Below are positions 1 through 12,400 of a stretch of 64,000 nt of DNA, one piece after another. Origin of the DNA: Rostratula benghalensis. Its lineage: Eukaryota > Chordata > Aves > Charadriiformes > Rostratulidae. A model generated the notes under the pieces. That model ran no database searches. It saw only the letters and a program-made list of their open reading frames with translations, and had not been told where the DNA came from. A program made the translations under genes and the position numbers. The DNA lies in contig VXAI01000115.1 of NCBI GenBank assembly GCA_013399305.1, positions 422,167 through 486,166 on the forward strand, in the 5' to 3' direction. The number at the start of each line of letters is the position of its first letter. The first letter of the stretch is position 1.

Positions 1-370
1 AGCTACTGCTCTGTAACTTTTCTTGTCCTACAAAGAGAGACAGCAACACGCACAGATGCTCCTGAACTTCCACCAGATCTTATACTTGTAATAAATTCAA
101 GAAATCTCAGTACTCTGGCTTGTACACCTTCATTCAAGTCATCGAAGACGACTGTGAGCTAGATGAACTCAAAGATGACAACAAATGGCAAACTCACTCA
201 CAACTAGGGAAAAGGAACAGAAGTCCAATGTGTAAACAAGACTGGGCAAATAAAAAAAAAATAAAATAAAAAGCTTAAAAAGCTATTACTGATCTGAAAT
301 TAAACTTATGGGGTTTTACAGCTATAAATCATGCAATAAATGCTACCATAATGTTATTTCATGAGCTTAC
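1..370 (-). other. GAS6 intron 7 (partial)
   Basis: This is the 5' part of intron 7 of the minus-strand gene, starting at the donor 365-370. I looked for an EGF4 exon (a further D-x-D-E-C domain) on the minus strand here and found none. The sequence is AT-rich with an A-run near 250-270 and no recognised repeat. Confidence 0.8.
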
Positions 371-496
371 CCTGACAGGTCTTTCTCACATTGTCGTACT
401 TGTAGCCTGGATCACAAACACATTCGTATGAGCTTATTAAATTTTTACAATGAGCTTCTCCACAGATGTCTGTTGATGCTGTGCATTCATCTATGT
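371..496 (-). CDS. GAS6: GAS6 exon 7: calcium-binding EGF-like domain 3
   Basis: This 126-nt exon, phase 1 at both ends, encodes residues 191-231. With the split Asp190 it begins DIDEC. Cysteines are at 194, 201, 206, 215, 217 and 230, and Asn208 fits the hydroxylation pattern. CGEAHCKNL resembles CGEARCKNL of human GAS6. Where family members usually have PG before Ser-Tyr, this exon has Ile210-Ser211. The acceptor is TTGTTTTGCAG; the donor is GTAAGC (365-370). The next exon (EGF4) is not in the window. Confidence 0.94.
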
Positions 497-3400
497 CTGC
501 AAAACAAGCAATTAAACAACAGTCCTTCAGGTAAGTATAATCACTTCACTGTTTGCACACTGGAGTGAGCTCATGGCTGTATGATCCCTCTATTATTTTT
601 GGTAATGAAAAACCAGTATCTTTTAGCATCTACCTTTAGGGTTAGCTATAAGAAGTGACTTCAGGCTTTCAAAACCAATTGCTGTTTCTTTCTTTAAGCC
701 ATTAGCCACTACTGGAAAAAGCAATGCAACATGAGCTAGGAGAAGTACTGTAAAACAAAATAGCTCTCACAAAACCAAAAAAATACCCCTCTCTGCTCTG
801 GGGGCTGAAACTGGGTTAAAAAGCAGCAATGAGAAAAAACAGTATGATTTTCACTGAAACACAGAAGGAACATGCAGCCTAAGGAGCATCACAAATTTCT
901 GTTCTCCATCCTCGGACAAGCAAACTACCCTTTGACACGGATTCACAAAACTAAGATATAAATCTGCTGGTCTGTAGTGGTAAAGAGGAATTGAAGTAGC
1001 CCACTTTGTCCCAAAGAAGAAGTCATGTCTGAGAGACGTTGTGGGGTTTCACCACAAAGGCAGGCAATGGACTGCAACTGGAGGTCCACAAAAGGCAAAC
1101 ATTTTTCTAACATGTTACCTAATACCCCACAAAATCCTGGTGTTGACAAAACATTTGCATTGTATTAAGAGTTTAATATTTACTTTTGCTTTCCAGTACC
1201 TGTTAAAACTGCAACCACATGTTACACTTTGGGATTTTCCCCATGTTTGAGTGAACTGACCTACGCTTATAGTAGGCTGTACTAGGCTATTACACAAACA
1301 CACATATGAAGACAAATGTAATTGTGAGCCCACTCACTGTCCACCTGCCCATGCCAACCGGCACCAGAGGAAAAGCAACATTGAAAAGAGAAGTTGGCTC
1401 TTCTAAGCAGCTGCTCCCATTAGAAAGGGATACCGTGTAATCTACACACATCATCGCTTTAAACAGTGGAAGTGACACAGAAATAAAATCCCGCTCTTTG
1501 TCTTTTTGCCGGCAGCATTAATATGTTGTTCAGATCAGGTATGCAAACCATGTTGTCACATCCATCTGTAAGAGGCATATGCACACACACTTGCCTGGTT
1601 TTTCATGAGATACACATAACTTTAACAGGCACCCATGATCATTAATAATATCTGTGTCTCAGCACGCCATTCCTTAACACTTTAAAAATCTCAGTTGCTT
1701 ATGTTTTGGTTATGTAAAGTCATTCCACAGTTTCAATCAGATACTCCAGATTCTTACTTTCTGTTCTCAGCTGCTATGTAAAACAGTTGCCAACCTTCAC
1801 TACGGCCTTTCTACAGCTACTAATATTTACCTACAGTGAGCTTAGCCATCCGTATCTAATTGAATTCATTAGCTGCTGCACATATGCAAATTTAGAAAAA
1901 TAAATTAAAATAAGAAACACACAAAAGAAAACCAAATGGCTCATTTACTACAACGCCTAGAAAGAGTCATAACAATGTATCTGGCCAGCCCTTCCTCCTC
2001 TCAATGTCAGGGCATCAGGACTGATCAGCTAACCCAATTTAGCACGATCCAAGCCACAAATCCTCTGTGAATCACTGCCTGTGTGATGATATTGGAGAGT
2101 AACACTGTGAGATTGCTGACAAGCCCAGGCATGTAGTGCTGTCTGGAGCACCCAGTACAACCCCAGCAGAGCACAGCCAGCAAGAGTTACCAGCACATCT
2201 CTGCTGGGCTAGGGAGTAGATGTGGGATGCTCAGTACCACCCAGCTCTCTAAAATACAGTCACAAGTCACTAAGCATCTGCTGAAGCAAACTGAGAGGCC
2301 CAGCAAAGCTTACCTTCACATGTTTTGCTGTCTTTAAGAGCGAAACCACTGTAGCATGAGCAACGGTAGCTGCCTAGCTTGTTGAGGCAGAGCTGGTTAC
2401 AGCCACCATTCTGCACTCTGCACTCATCAATATCTGCATCAAAAGGAAGTGTTAGAGTCAGCTTTTCACCTCTGTAAATAATCTGGAGGGTGAGAGTGGA
2501 TAGGTGTTGGGAAGGAGAAAGACCAAGCAAGAAACTCTATTACAACTGCAGCACAATGATTATAAACCTACAAAGATTTCGTTCAAACACTTCAAGTACA
2601 GTAGCTCAAGTTCATTACATTTAAAAGAAAGAGGCAGAGAAGGAACTGTAACTGAGTACCTCCTTCACACCTCTGGAAATGCAGAAAAGTATCTTTAGTC
2701 ACTTTGGTGGAAATTTGTTTGCAGAAGCAAATTAATTATAATTACCATATTTTATATAATAACTGACTTTTAAAAGTACACTCTGACCAGTAACTTCTAA
2801 TGAAAGCCTTAAAAAAACCCCAACCAAACAAGAACAATATATCTTCACTACTACAGAATTTGTGAAAACACAGTAAGGTTTAAGCTCACAGATTGTGAGC
2901 ACAGTGAGCTAAACTGTGCTCCGCTGAAGTCAGCAACACAAGTCTACTAAATTCAGTAGAGCCTGGATTTCACCTTTCATGTGCTCTACCTGCTCGTTAT
3001 GTCCTGTTTGTATATGGGACTCTAGAGCTGATGGGTAGAACAACGTATTTCACAGCATTTTATAAGAAAAAGAGAAGATATACTTCAGACTGATCAGCTG
3101 GAGCATAACTTCTTAGATTACCCTGCCAAGACCAAGCCGAGATCCAACAAAGTCATATAAAAAATATTGATGTGAAAGAGTTACCTGATTCACAGAAGGG
3201 TAAAATCATGAGATGTGTGTAAACCAGGTTAAATTCTGAGACATTTGAATTGTGCAGCACAGTACCAGTGGTCACTTAAGGATACAGCAAAAACCCAGTA
3301 TGTCTTTCTTACAGGTATGAAAGATAATGGAACCCAATTACCAATTACCTTTTTCACATGTTTTTCCCTGCCAGCCATGCTTGCATTCACAATAGAAGTC

Positions 3401-6400
3401 CCCCTTGAGATCTTCACATTTGACAGTCCCCTCTTTGTGACAAGGATCAGGAGAGCACTGGTTTGGCAAATCTGATTTATGTAAGGAATAAAAAAACAAA
3501 ACATAACAATACCCTGAAGTCACTGACAACCAGGTGTTTCACTCTCATTAAAAGTCAAGAAGCTTAAACAGTAAAGAGTAATCACTATCAGAAACACGCA
3601 CACCTGGCAAAACTAGAAGCTAATTCTTAGAGCTCACATGCCAAACAAGCTGTGCCTGGAATTTTGCAGAGCCCATGCAGTGGAATTCGTTTCATTGCAA
3701 AAGGAAGTGAGCTACCACCCCTGTATCTGAAGGGCATATACTGAAAGAAACAACTCCAACTAGGTGATTTTAAAGATAGTTAATTATACTCTCCTTAGTT
3801 TTGGAGAAAATAGAAAGCAGGCAGCAACTAAACTACTCAGGGAAGACTGGGTACTCTTTTCAATTACTTTTGGTAGATCAACTGAGGGTCTTACCAGGGT
3901 TGATAGATTCATTGTTAGCAAGCATTTATATCTGAAATTTTGGTCAGAGCTGTCCAGCTTAGATTTTTCTATTATATGGAATAAAAATAAAAAAGAAATA
4001 TCAATGTGTAAACAGCATAACAAGAGCCAACCACTAATCCAGTTTATAGACAGCACAATGTTCCTATGGGGCCAGCTGAATTACTTGGAGACTGAATTTA
4101 GATGCACACAGCATTACAGTTTATTGAGATTACCACAAAGTATTAAATTTTTTTTATTTTTTTTTTAACATTTATTGCATTGTACAATATAAATGTTTTA
4201 ATGACTCCTCTCTCTGTAGGGTGCTTAATGGAACTTTGGACATAATGACTATTTAGTGCAAGTTCAAAAACTATTACAAACATACATGTCCACTACGCAT
4301 ATGTTTATAATAAAGATTCCACTGTTGTTCTAAAGCAGACTAACAGATGCCAGAAATCAGTAAATGATTGGCAGCAGCTGTCATTAAATATAATGGGCTG
4401 AATCAAGCAGGACAAAAAAGATGAAGCAAAGAAAGGAGCTCTGTAAAAAGTCATAAAGGATCACAAATCTCCAAAATTGAAAGAATTTGCATTTCAAGTT
4501 GTGATTTCATTCACCTCTACCAAAATACAGCCATAACATATTGGTTCCAAGCAATGTCTCACTTTCCTCCTCCATAACCAGCACTGCTTCAGCCTCTAGC
4601 TGAGAAGAGGAGCATTTATCCTGAGCCTCAGCAAGGTGTTCCATTGTGGACAAGGAAAGAGAGAGCCAGAGGGCAGATAAGGAATGAATGGAGCCAAAGA
4701 AATGTAGATTTTCAGTATTTTGCCTTGAGTCTCAGAAGCCAGTGCATGGGAAAACTCTACAGAAAAAGCATGGGTACACAATCCTAAAAGCCTCACAGAA
4801 ATAATCATCCACTCACTGCAAACAAGGCCAAATTATCTTTCTCCCTCACCACTCATGCTGAGTGGAGGAGGGGCAAAGCCACAGCCAAGTCAAAGCCAGG
4901 CCACACAAAAGAAGACACAGCTACACGGGCTGCCTGAACATCCACCTGCCAGAATACCTCCTGATAAATACACTGCCCAGTGAACACACCACTGGAGGTG
5001 GAGGAGGTGGGGAAGGAGAGGCCAGGTTAAGGCAGAGATGAGCCAGGACAGAGCAGCTCTGATCAGCAGGCTTCTTTTCCTAGGCAGGCTAAAATTTGCA
5101 TACAGTAATCAAAATGGTTAAGGTAGAGTAAGCCAAGTCTGTTTTCTTGAAGCAGCACAAACTAAGCCTCCCAGACACAGCACTGTTTTCAAAGTCACTT
5201 GATAATAAGCAAAACAAGCCAACAGGGCAATGCATGACTTTATCCGGTGTATCCTCCCTCAAGTTTCCGATTCTTCCCTTTAAACGGGATTCTGATGTGC
5301 CTTGCAAAGCCAGTTGGAAATAACACTGCCCAGCAAAATACCACCCTATCACAACCCACGATAAATGGCAGGAACAACCATGGACATTTCTGTTGTGTCA
5401 ACACTGTGCCTCTTACCATGAGAGTCTAAAAACACGAGACAGCTTTATACTCTCGTGGTGGTTTCACAGCTGTGTAATTCTGCCAACTTGGTAGAAGGTG
5501 CTCCTGATTTAAACCATTGCAAAACAAAATGGAGCTTTTGTTTCCATTCATTTACATGACAGGTTTTTGTAAAGGTATTAAAAGCAAGGAAGAGCATGAC
5601 CTTTTTGTGTGCATTGAGCATTGTGTCTGATAGGGCATATATGGATCATAAATGGAGACAGAGAACAGAACTACCAGTTCCATTCCTAGAGTCAGTATGG
5701 AAATGAGACTTTACCTAAGTACACTGACAGCTGCTTCCAGTTCATTATTCCCTACTGTGAATTTATTTTTTGATATTCACAAAATGGTGCAAATTAAAAA
5801 TAAATTGGGACAATGTTAGGTTGTGAAGATTATGCCACTGACTATTAAAAACCAGACACACATAACTTAACTAAAAATCCCATTGTGTTTTTTAAGGCTA
5901 CATGCAACTTTTTTTCCCAATAAAAATCCTGTACAGTTTTCCAAACTCTTACAGAAGCAAATCCCAAAGTCCCAGCTGACCTATAGTATCTCTTTTAGAG
6001 AAGAATCCAAATCTGCAGACAAAAGTGCAGGTATCTATCCATGCGTAAAGTAAATATCTATCTGCAAAACAATTGTCTTAAATTCTCATTGCTGCCAGTG
6101 GAGGTCTAGTTATTACAATAAACTGAGTCTGTAGAGTGATTCCATTTTCTCCAGAGCAGACACAGTTTCGTCAGTGGAATCCCTCTGGAACCACGGACTG
6201 CAGATTAACTCTCCTCTGACCGCGATGGGAATACCGCCCATGTAGGCACTTATGCTGGGAACACCTGCACCCACCTCTCTGAATCCGGAGCTGAATCCTA
6301 CCTGTAACCCTGATCTAAAGATCTTATGAAACCGAGAATCCTCAGCTACTCCGCTAAGCTGTCTCATCACTGTCACAGTTAAAATCTGTACTTTTTTATT

Positions 6401-9400
6401 TCTAGTATAAACTAGTCCAGTTAATCACCCTCCAGCCCTTAGGTTGTCTTTGTATGCCAGATTAAAAGAGTCTTCCACTACCTTGTTCTGAAGGGAGACA
6501 TACTGCTAAGAAACAAAATTTAAATGTGTCTTGCAGGCACAACCCTACAGAGCTACACAGTCTTTTGGCAGCATCTGTGAAAAATTAAGAGGCACACTGA
6601 AATTGGCCAGCACAAAACCTGTCACTCTTCCAAGCGCGTTTCAGGCTCCTTCTCCGTTACATCTCTTGTGAATTGACACTGGCTAGCCAAAACTCAGCCA
6701 TTTAAAAATACTTTAATATTTTAATGGGGGAAAATATTATCATTTATTTTCCAAACCACTGCATCTGCAATGGGCAAAAATCCCTAAAAACAATTATTCA
6801 GCTTTTATTTTTTCACATTCTGTCATCTCTATCCTTTCTAAAACACTATTAGCTGTTTGGAACAAGTGTTTCCAGTTGATACCACTATTTTCAGCAGGAA
6901 CTTCTGCCTCTTTGCCATGCCACACACATGAGCAAAAGGAAGCCTTCAGCCTCATGTCCCACTATGGTTGCATACCACAGCCGATGTGGACACCACAGGT
7001 CCAAGAGTTCCCAGTTCAGACAACCCTCACATCTGCAAGTGATACTGCTCCATTATATCAGGGCAGTTCTTGACATACCCTTTATTAACTTTGGAATTCA
7101 CTGTATAAAAAAGGCTATTGTAACGTGGTTTATAAACATGAAAGCTCAACTAAATTCAGTGCTTTGGTAACACTAGGATGAACAAGTGATTAATCAAACT
7201 TGATCGCAGTAGGAGACTGAACCACGGGGGTAAAAATGAAAATAAATATACATACAGGTGATAGGAACTCCATTTGAACTGATCTGCTCCCAGAACATAT
7301 TTAAAATATTTATGCAGCTTTATATCTTTAGCACTACTAAGATTCAAGAAGGAACTGGAAAAGTATTAGAACAGTTCATTAAATTATGATCTCTAGCGTT
7401 AGTGGTGAACAAATACCCCCTTCCCTTCTACACAGGTATCAGTTTGACTTCCAAATTTATTTCAATTTTTAAAGGTTGCAATATTTAAAGCACAGTCATG
7501 TGATGTGTGAAACTGTTTTCCTTAGGTAAAGCTGTCAAAAGTCTGACACAAGCCTGAGTTTGACTTCAAGCTTTCTTTCAGATTCCTTAACAGGGGTGAG
7601 CCAAATTTTGCATTAAAAAACAAAAAAAAAAAAAAAGAAAGAAAATTAAAGGCCAAGGATAGCGTACAACCTTCTTGTAAAACCTATTTCTCCATCCCTC
7701 TTGATTCTCAGATTATTCAGACCTTGGGAAACTGGTGGGAAAGAAACATCTTGCATAAAATACCAAAGCATCAAAAGATGACAGCAAGGTGGCAATAGAT
7801 GATAAAAGGGAAAAGGTCTTGTTTTGCTGCTTAGATAGGACAAGTGATACAGAGTCTCAAGCCTAGAGAGCAGGAAGCCCAGTACTAAAATAATAATGAA
7901 AATGGAGATGGCCAAGCTGGTTCCACTCCTTCAGGTAACATGAGCAAACATGTAACTACGATATACAAACCAAAAATGCTTACTATGAACGCATGTAAGG
8001 AAATCTGGACTTCTTGTATACGGTGACCCATATTTCTGAATACAAGCTGAAGAACAGAAAATGAAATTGTCGTTATTATAATGATGACATGACAGCTGTT
8101 CAAAGTATGTAAATGATACCTATCCTGCTGATGCATTAAGCAAGGATTTGGAGGGTGGATGCAAAATCTATGCAATATTATAATCTCCCAGATGCCTTAA
8201 AATTTTTCAGTTCATTAAAATTTTTTAGTTCTGATGTACAGTAGAGTTTTAAGCCGTCTGAAGGGGATGATCACTTAACCAGATGTTACTATGATTCTAA
8301 AAGCATATTAGTAGCTACTGAAATTTAACCTACTAAATCTCTTTTAAAAAAAAATTTAATAGCCCATGGAGTTTTCCTAAACTGTTGGCATTTGCAGTCT
8401 TAAGTACTACATATTAAACACAAATAGAAAACAAAATGATGCCATGACTACGATGCAGTCAACAAAATAAGGCAGTAGTTCAACCAGTAAAGGCACTTTT
8501 TTTTTTTTTTAATAAGGACCATAGTTAATAGCTAAGTTAATTAAAAAGGGAAAAGGGTAGAAGACTTTAAATTATTTACTAAGGAGGCAAGCTACAGATA
8601 TACATGCAACATCAGTGTTTTAACATGCAAAAAACACATAAAGGATGTCTATATGCAAATCTATAAACAAGTGAAAAACACACCTCAAAATCACATAAGG
8701 AATGTACAGTCTATCTTAAAAGTTAGAAATGCATGTTTACTGCAATCAGATTTTCATCACTTTCCTCAGCAGAGACTTCAGCTGTGACAAGTTCCAGTGT
8801 CAGGGACCACATACCAGCACTGCCACAAAGTGAAAGTAAAAGCTGCAACTCACCCAAGTATTTCGGGTAAAAATACTCCTGTAGGAGGGGAAAAAAAAAA
8901 AAAAAAAAAAAAAGCAAAGATTTATTGAACAATATTATCTTCAACTGTCCTATTGTTTAAGAGCTGCTGTTAGTTTAGTGGTCTTGCACGGCAGTTGTTT
9001 AACAAGGTCCAAACACCAACATCAGTTTTAAACTGAAAGAGGGTAGATTGAGATCAGATACTAGAAAGAAATTCTTCACTGAGAGGGTGGTGAGACTGGA
9101 AGAGGTTACCCAGAGAAGCTGTGGCTTCCCCATCCCTGGAGGTGTTCAAGGTCAGGCTGGATGGGGCTTTGAGCATCCTGCCCATGTGGAGGTGTCCCTG
9201 CCCATGGCAGGGGGGTTGGAATTCGATGACCTTTAAGGTCCCTTCCAACTCTAACCATTCTATGATTCTACCGGTCTTATTTCTTTTGATTCAGAGCCAG
9301 AAGCAGCACAGTATCACGTATTTTGTCTTTTGAAAAGGAAAGAAACATTAATCTCAAGGTATTTTTTGATGACAGCTGACCTGGTAAGTGGCAGTGACTG

Positions 9401-12400
9401 ATTGGGAAGCCACTTAACCACTACCAAAGATGTAAAGTGCTGATGGGGGCATGAGGTAGGGGAAGGAAGAGAAACCTAGCCACAAAACTCCAGAGGGAAA
9501 GTATAGAAATATTCAGTCACCCAGTGCCTGATGCAGGACACAGGCAGCACCCCAACACCATAACCACTAAAATAAAAGGGTACCTTTTGGTCTTACTATG
9601 AGCACTCCAGAACTTACCAGCACCCATTGGCATATCACCCACTACATCACATCATGGACACTGCCCACTCAAAGCAGAGAATGCTGAAAATTTGCAACTG
9701 AGGGGAAAATTTACTTTCATTGCCCTAAAACTGGACTGCAAAAGGCATTTTCACTCCTCTCGTAGCACACAACTATGTGTAACTGTTCCCTACTTTGTGT
9801 CAAGAAAGTGTAGGCATATGGCAAGAGCAGCAGTTGCTGATGTGATGTGGATCTAACTTGCATGTCAGAAAAATATTCATCCTGGTGGGGCCTTGGCAGT
9901 TGCATAATTGCTTGCAGCAACACAGAGAAACAGCAGGAAAATAGAGATTGGCCTAAGCTGACCATTAAGCCACGTTCTTAAAAAAAAATACAAAACTTCA
10001 TGGCCAGGAAAGCTCCAAGAACTCATGAAAGAGTTCTTTCCAACTTCACTTCATACTGGATTTCAAAATGTGCAAGTCACTAATCCAAGTGCTGTTAAAA
10101 TTGTAACTGGGGTGTGCAATGAGAGAAAACTTGTGGATTATATCAGTGCTTAAGCATTTATCAGCTAATTATGAAAGCATATGCATAGTATAATTCTCTT
10201 TAATGCAACATGAGAAGTTTTCATATAACACTATCTGTAGTGAGATTGGGACAGTAAATATCCTATATTCTACAAAATTAATTTGGTCTATCTTAGTACA
10301 AAAATAAAAACTATTTTATTTTCTCCTCTTATTATATGTTTGGATATGCTCATGGATATATACAGACACGTACATACAACAGAGACAGGCACACACCAGG
10401 ATTCAATTTGACCCGGACTGTCTAATGAAATCAGACAAGGTTGACAAGGTCATGTAGACTCCAAGTTTTGTACTGCTATCATCCTGCAGAAAAATCAATC
10501 GCTTCTGGTAAATGTGATTCAATTACTGAAATGCACCATGTAAATACTCAGCCTAAATTATAAGAACGTCCATAAAGAGGTAGAAGTAGCTTAAAGTTAT
10601 TCTGATTTTTTATTCTGACCTGAGGGTAATAGGCAGATCCAAAAATTGGCATCTTTTTGGGTTGAACTTCGTAATATCTCTTTGGGTTAACAAACGGAGC
10701 AAGGAGCTCAGAATTCACTACAGTCCCCTGTCCTTCCTTCTCTCCCTCCCTCCTTCCCTCCCTCCTTCCTTCCTTCCTTCCTTCCTTCCTTCCTTCCTTC
10801 CTTCCTTCCTTCCTTCCNNNNNNNNNNNNNNNNNNNNNNNNNNNNNNNNNNTAAAAATAAAACTAAATCTAAACAGTCTAAGTGTTCAGATGAGTGTCCA
10901 GCTGTGTTATAACCACAAACTGAATTTCTGCCAGCACTCGAGAAAAAGATAGCAGCATGTGATGAAATATTCCAAATATCTTTTTCATTATTTCCCCATT
11001 ATTCAATATCTATCATAAGAATGTGCAGATGTATTTAGCCACCAACAGGACAATTCAGACACTGGCAAGTACAACTTTTTCTCCACTGACAAGACATAAA
11101 ATAGGAACTTTCATTTTCATAACCACCAGCCTAATTGCTCCAATCAGTGATGGCAAAGGCATAAAACTTAATTTTCTCCTTGACCTCTGGTGAATGACTT
11201 GAGTGCCAGAAAACTTGCATAGAGTTTACTTTTGAATGAAAGATTAAGGTAACTAGTTATTTTCATTGCACAAGCAACCTTCCAAATGCAAACTGACTGT
11301 GTAAGTGATTTAAACACTTACAGGAGGTTATTAATAGAAATTAAACTCTTCTTTCCCTGTCTTCTTCATTCACTTATGTTATACAAAACTACTTGCTGAT
11401 CAGTAGCACGTCTACAGGTCTACAGGACCCACTGATAATACCATTCTAAAATAAAGCAAAGTGATGGCAGGTTCTAACATTACTCATTCTTGTATGATTA
11501 ACGTTTCATTTTTCTCCATAATCAATTTTCCTTACAACAGGCTTTTAGAAATACAATGACAATGTACTTCCATTCAGCCAAAAGATTAATCACAAATGAA
11601 GGACAAATTATTTTCCACCCTGAGAAAAGGAACTTGCTTTAACTGAAAGTAGCAGTCTCTTTTCTTTAAAAAAAAAACCCACTGATGAGAAGTTTTCCCA
11701 CTTAAAATGCTAAGTGTGGCTAAGCTACATGGAAAGATAGCCAAGCATGCATTATTTCCTGTGTGTCAGTGCTCAACTCTACAACTCCTTTTCAGTGTTC
11801 CTGTGCTGTACTAAGCCTTAGTGACCCACAGATATCAGGGGAGGTGAAAATCCTAGATAGGGTCAGGTCCCTGTTACAAGTCTGAGACTCATCTTCCCTC
11901 CACCAGAAGTCTTCAATTGTATTTTCAGGATCCAATACAAATGCCAAGGGAAATGCTTTGAGACTTGCTAACAAGGAGTTAGTGAATATTCACTGTTACT
12001 ACAATGCTGATTTCTCATCCTGTCACCTTCAATTTCAGGTTCATCCAACATCTCACCATCTACAAAGCCACCTGGATCAAAATGCAGGAGGTTATTTAGC
12101 TGTGACAACTGTGGCAGCAAAACTCATCACAGATTCATAGTAAGTGTTAAATTTTCAGGTTGGACTCCAGTAAAGGAAGTCAACATTAGAATGTTGTCAG
12201 CCTTTCCCCTTTGGATTTGCTTTCCTAATTACTGCTGAAAATAAAAGCAGGAGCAATGGGCTTTTTTAAATAAAAAGCTATAAACAAATGCATATTGGAC
12301 ATAAACATCCTTTGCATAATCTGTTGTAAACACACCGACCTCATCAAGCTTTCTAACCCATCTGTCCAGCAGTCATGTCCCAGTCATGTCCCAGCGTGCA

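Noticed and set aside
6113..6376. 87-residue minus-strand ORF in intron 4, first considered as the missing exon 4
   Set aside because: It has no Cys loop and no match to the GAS6 segment. The true exon 4 was found at 7984-8046 with correct phases.
7156..7347. Minus-strand segment [10 protein letters not shown] as a candidate for exon 4
   Set aside because: It lacks the second Cys and has no good acceptor or donor; the exon at 7984-8046 fits far better.
7620..7636. A-run considered as a retroposed SINE tail
   Set aside because: No SINE body with a tRNA-like promoter could be seen beside it.
12371..12392. Two-copy 11-bp tandem repeat (AGTCATGTCCC)
   Set aside because: Too short and only two copies; ordinary slippage.
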